Assembly: GCF_009674535.1 (NCBI RefSeq)
Contig: NZ_WKJK01000011.1
Coordinates: 124,001 to 188,000 of the forward strand
DNA from: Duganella guangzhouensis
GTDB lineage: Bacteria; Pseudomonadota; Gammaproteobacteria; Burkholderiales; Burkholderiaceae_D
Reading direction: 5' to 3'
Length of the DNA stretch: 64,000 bases
Each line of letters opens with the position of its first letter. Position 1 is the stretch's first letter. Made by a program: the position numbers and the translations under genes. The notes beneath the pieces were generated by a model. The model worked only from the letters and a program-made list of their open reading frames with translations. It ran no database searches and was not told the origin of the DNA. Below are positions 62,448 through 64,000 of this stretch, one piece after another.

Positions 62448-63455
62448 ATGCGCGGCATTATTTACCATCAATATGGCGAGCCGGCCGACGTTTTGCACCT
62501 GAGCGAGGTGCCGGAATTGCCGGTGCCGGGACCGGGCGAGGTGTTGATCCGGGTGACGGCGCGCTCGGTACATCCGGGCGACCTGCTGGGCATACGCGGC
62601 CGTTACCGCAGCCCCGGCAACCACGCGCCGGTCGGCCCGGAAGGGGCGCGGCCCGGTTTCGAAGGCGCGGGCGTGATCGAGGCGGTGGGCGCCGGCGTGG
62701 CGCCGGAACTGGCGCCGGGCGCGCGGGTGGCGTTTTTCCCGGCACGCTGGGCCTGGAGCGACAAGGTGCTGGCACCGGCGCGCTTCGTCACCCGTATTCC
62801 AGATGCGCTCGACGACGCAGTCGCGGCCCAGCTGCACGTGGCGCCGTTGACCGCCGCCCTGCTGCTGCGTGCGGTACAAGCCGCCGGCGCCAAGCCCGGC
62901 GACGTGGTGGCGCTGTCGGCTGCTGGCGGCCTGGTGGCGCGCCTGAGCGCGCAACTACTGCTGGCCGAAGGCTACGTGCCGGTCGGGATCGTGCGCTCGG
63001 CGCAGGCTGCGGCCACACTGGCCGGCCAGGCGCCGCCCATCGGCTATGTCAGCACCGACCAGCCCGACTGGGACAAGAAGATCTTCCCGCTGACCAACGG
63101 CCGCCCGGTTAAGGTGGCGCTGGACGCGGTGGGCGGCCAGGTGGCCAGCGCGCTGACCGCGCTGCTGGCCGACGGTGGCACGCTGATTTCCTATGGCGAC
63201 CTGTCCGGCCAGCCGCTGACGGTACCCGCGCTGGCGTTCTCGACGCGCGGCATCAGCATCACCGGGGTATCCGTGGGGCGCTGGGCCGCACTGCCGGACG
63301 CGGTGCGCGGCGCCGACATTGCGACCGCGATCGCGCTGGCCCAAGCCAGTCCGACGCTGTTCCGGGTGGCCGCCGAGTATCCGCTGGAGGCGATTGCCGA
63401 CGCGGTCAGCCACGCCGAGCGCGCCGGCAAGGATGGCGCGGTGCTGCTGCGATGA
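62448..63455 (+). CDS. MDR-family zinc-independent oxidoreductase (quinone reductase-like)
   Basis: A 335-residue medium-chain dehydrogenase/reductase. The N-terminal GroES-like domain (MRGIIYHQYGEPADVLHL, PGPGEVLIRVTA, HPGDLLGIRG, PGFEGAGVIEAVG) resembles quinone oxidoreductases, and the catalytic zinc cysteines are absent. The Rossmann domain is atypical: the cofactor loop reads ALSAAGGLVARLS rather than the usual AAGGVG. NADPH-dependent reduction of an enone or quinone is likely. It follows copy 2 after 9 bases. Confidence 0.8.
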   Translation: MRGIIYHQYGEPADVLHLSEVPELPVPGPGEVLIRVTARSVHPGDLLGIRGRYRSPGNHAPVGPEGARPGFEGAGVIEAVGAGVAPELAPGARVAFFPARWAWSDKVLAPARFVTRIPDALDDAVAAQLHVAPLTAALLLRAVQAAGAKPGDVVALSAAGGLVARLSAQLLLAEGYVPVGIVRSAQAAATLAGQAPPIGYVSTDQPDWDKKIFPLTNGRPVKVALDAVGGQVASALTALLADGGTLISYGDLSGQPLTVPALAFSTRGISITGVSVGRWAALPDAVRGADIATAIALAQASPTLFRVAAEYPLEAIADAVSHAERAGKDGAVLLR

Positions 63456-63474
63456 GTAGAGAGGGAACAGCAAT

Positions 63475-64000
63475 ATGATTTTGCATCGCCGCTGGAAGAC
63501 GCTGGACGGCAAGCGGCTGTCATGGCTGCGCGCCAAATACCATTTTCGCGTCCATGCCGATGGTAATCCGGAACATGGCGCGCTCGGTCCTTTGCTGGTC
63601 TGGAATGATGACGAGGTGGCGGTTGGCGCCGGCTTCGCCATGCACGGCCATCGGGATGTCGAGATCGTCACCTATGTGCGGCAGGGCGTGCTGGGCCACC
63701 GCGACACGCTCGGTTCGGAAGGCACGCTGCATGCCGGCGACGTCCAGGTGATGAGCGCCGGCAGCGGCATTCAGCATGAGGAATTCAACCGGGGCGAGGT
63801 GCCGCTGCTGATTTATCAGATCTGGCTGCAACCGCGCGAGAGCGGCGGCGCGCCGGCCTGGGCCACGCGCAGTTTTCCGGCGCGCCATCAGCACGGTCAG
63901 TTTACGGTGCTGGCCAGCGGCTTTGCCGACGACAGCATGGCGTTGCCGCTGCGCGCCGAGGCCCGGGTATTGTGCGCCACCTTGCAGGCGGGGCAGCAGA
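63475..64000 (+). CDS. Pirin family protein, N-terminal part
   Basis: The first 175 residues of a gene that runs off the right edge. The cupin N-terminal domain shows FAMHGHRDVEIVTYVRQGVLGHRD, with the His-x-His metal ligands, and SAGSGIQHEEFN with further ligands. Pirins such as YhhW have quercetin 2,3-dioxygenase activity; the true substrate here is unknown. GAGGGAAC serves as ribosome site and the gene lies 19 bases after the MDR gene, so it belongs to the same operon. Confidence 0.88.
   Translation, partial: MILHRRWKTLDGKRLSWLRAKYHFRVHADGNPEHGALGPLLVWNDDEVAVGAGFAMHGHRDVEIVTYVRQGVLGHRDTLGSEGTLHAGDVQVMSAGSGIQHEEFNRGEVPLLIYQIWLQPRESGGAPAWATRSFPARHQHGQFTVLASGFADDSMALPLRAEARVLCATLQAGQQ

Overview
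The window is a high-GC, gene-dense bacterial chromosome segment. Gene content points to a betaproteobacterium of the Oxalobacteraceae (Duganella/Massilia/Janthinobacterium type): FKBP-cysK housekeeping genes, a MaeB-type malic enzyme fused to a phosphotransacetylase domain, many c-di-GMP and two-component proteins, a large TonB-dependent receptor with glycoside hydrolase, and a JDVT-CTERM/MrtJ sorting pair. The lineage is inferred from gene content only. No rRNA, tRNA, CRISPR array or intact insertion sequence was seen.

Layout. 1-5.9 kb: housekeeping genes (tcdA, FKBP isomerase, cysK), a zinc/cobalt efflux pair (ArsR/SmtB repressor plus histidine-rich CDF exporter) with a recognisable SmtB-type operator, a perfect 88-bp palindrome, an orphan TraL/TraM-like pair and pncC. 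6-12.7 kb: a REC-PAS-GGDEF-EAL-REC protein, thiL, a hypothetical gene and maeB with its terminator. 12.8-19.2 kb: a GDP-D-rhamnose and glycosyltransferase cluster (gmd, rmd, two GT4 enzymes), then an OmpR-type two-component pair. 19.2-25.3 kb (minus strand): an HD-GYP response regulator coupled to a large MHYT hybrid kinase, a Tat-exported alpha/beta hydrolase and a dienelactone hydrolase. 25.5-32.2 kb: a MacAB-type exporter, a membrane protein, a BNR-type beta-propeller and an S10 carboxypeptidase.

32.2-42.5 kb is the most unusual part. A tightly coupled minus-strand operon encodes a MrtJ-like intramembrane protease, a cytochrome c/Ig-like/JDVT-CTERM/TlpA polyprotein, a DUF4266 lipoprotein, a DUF3570 outer-membrane protein with two SGAS motifs, an ApbE flavin transferase and DsbD. 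Divergent from it is an ECF sigma factor, a zinc-finger anti-sigma factor, an S8 peptidase and a TorF-like porin. Both divergent units carry the same promoter-like element (TTTGAACC, 17 bases, TATT), so the sigma factor probably drives both arms of one envelope redox and sorting system.

43.4-52.7 kb: a carbohydrate locus (TonB-dependent receptor, GH35-type beta-galactosidase, glucarate dehydratase) followed by a propeller-sensor histidine kinase. 52.7-58.1 kb: two paralogous kinase/LuxR-type regulator modules, each arranged tail to tail with overlapping ends and separated by an epoxide-hydrolase-like gene. 58.1-64 kb: a LysR regulator divergent from an SDR, two tandem epoxide hydrolases, a zinc-type MDR oxidoreductase and a partial pirin. 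A 34-base block upstream of the SDR operon recurs upstream of the distant hydrolase at 53.5 kb, suggesting one regulon.
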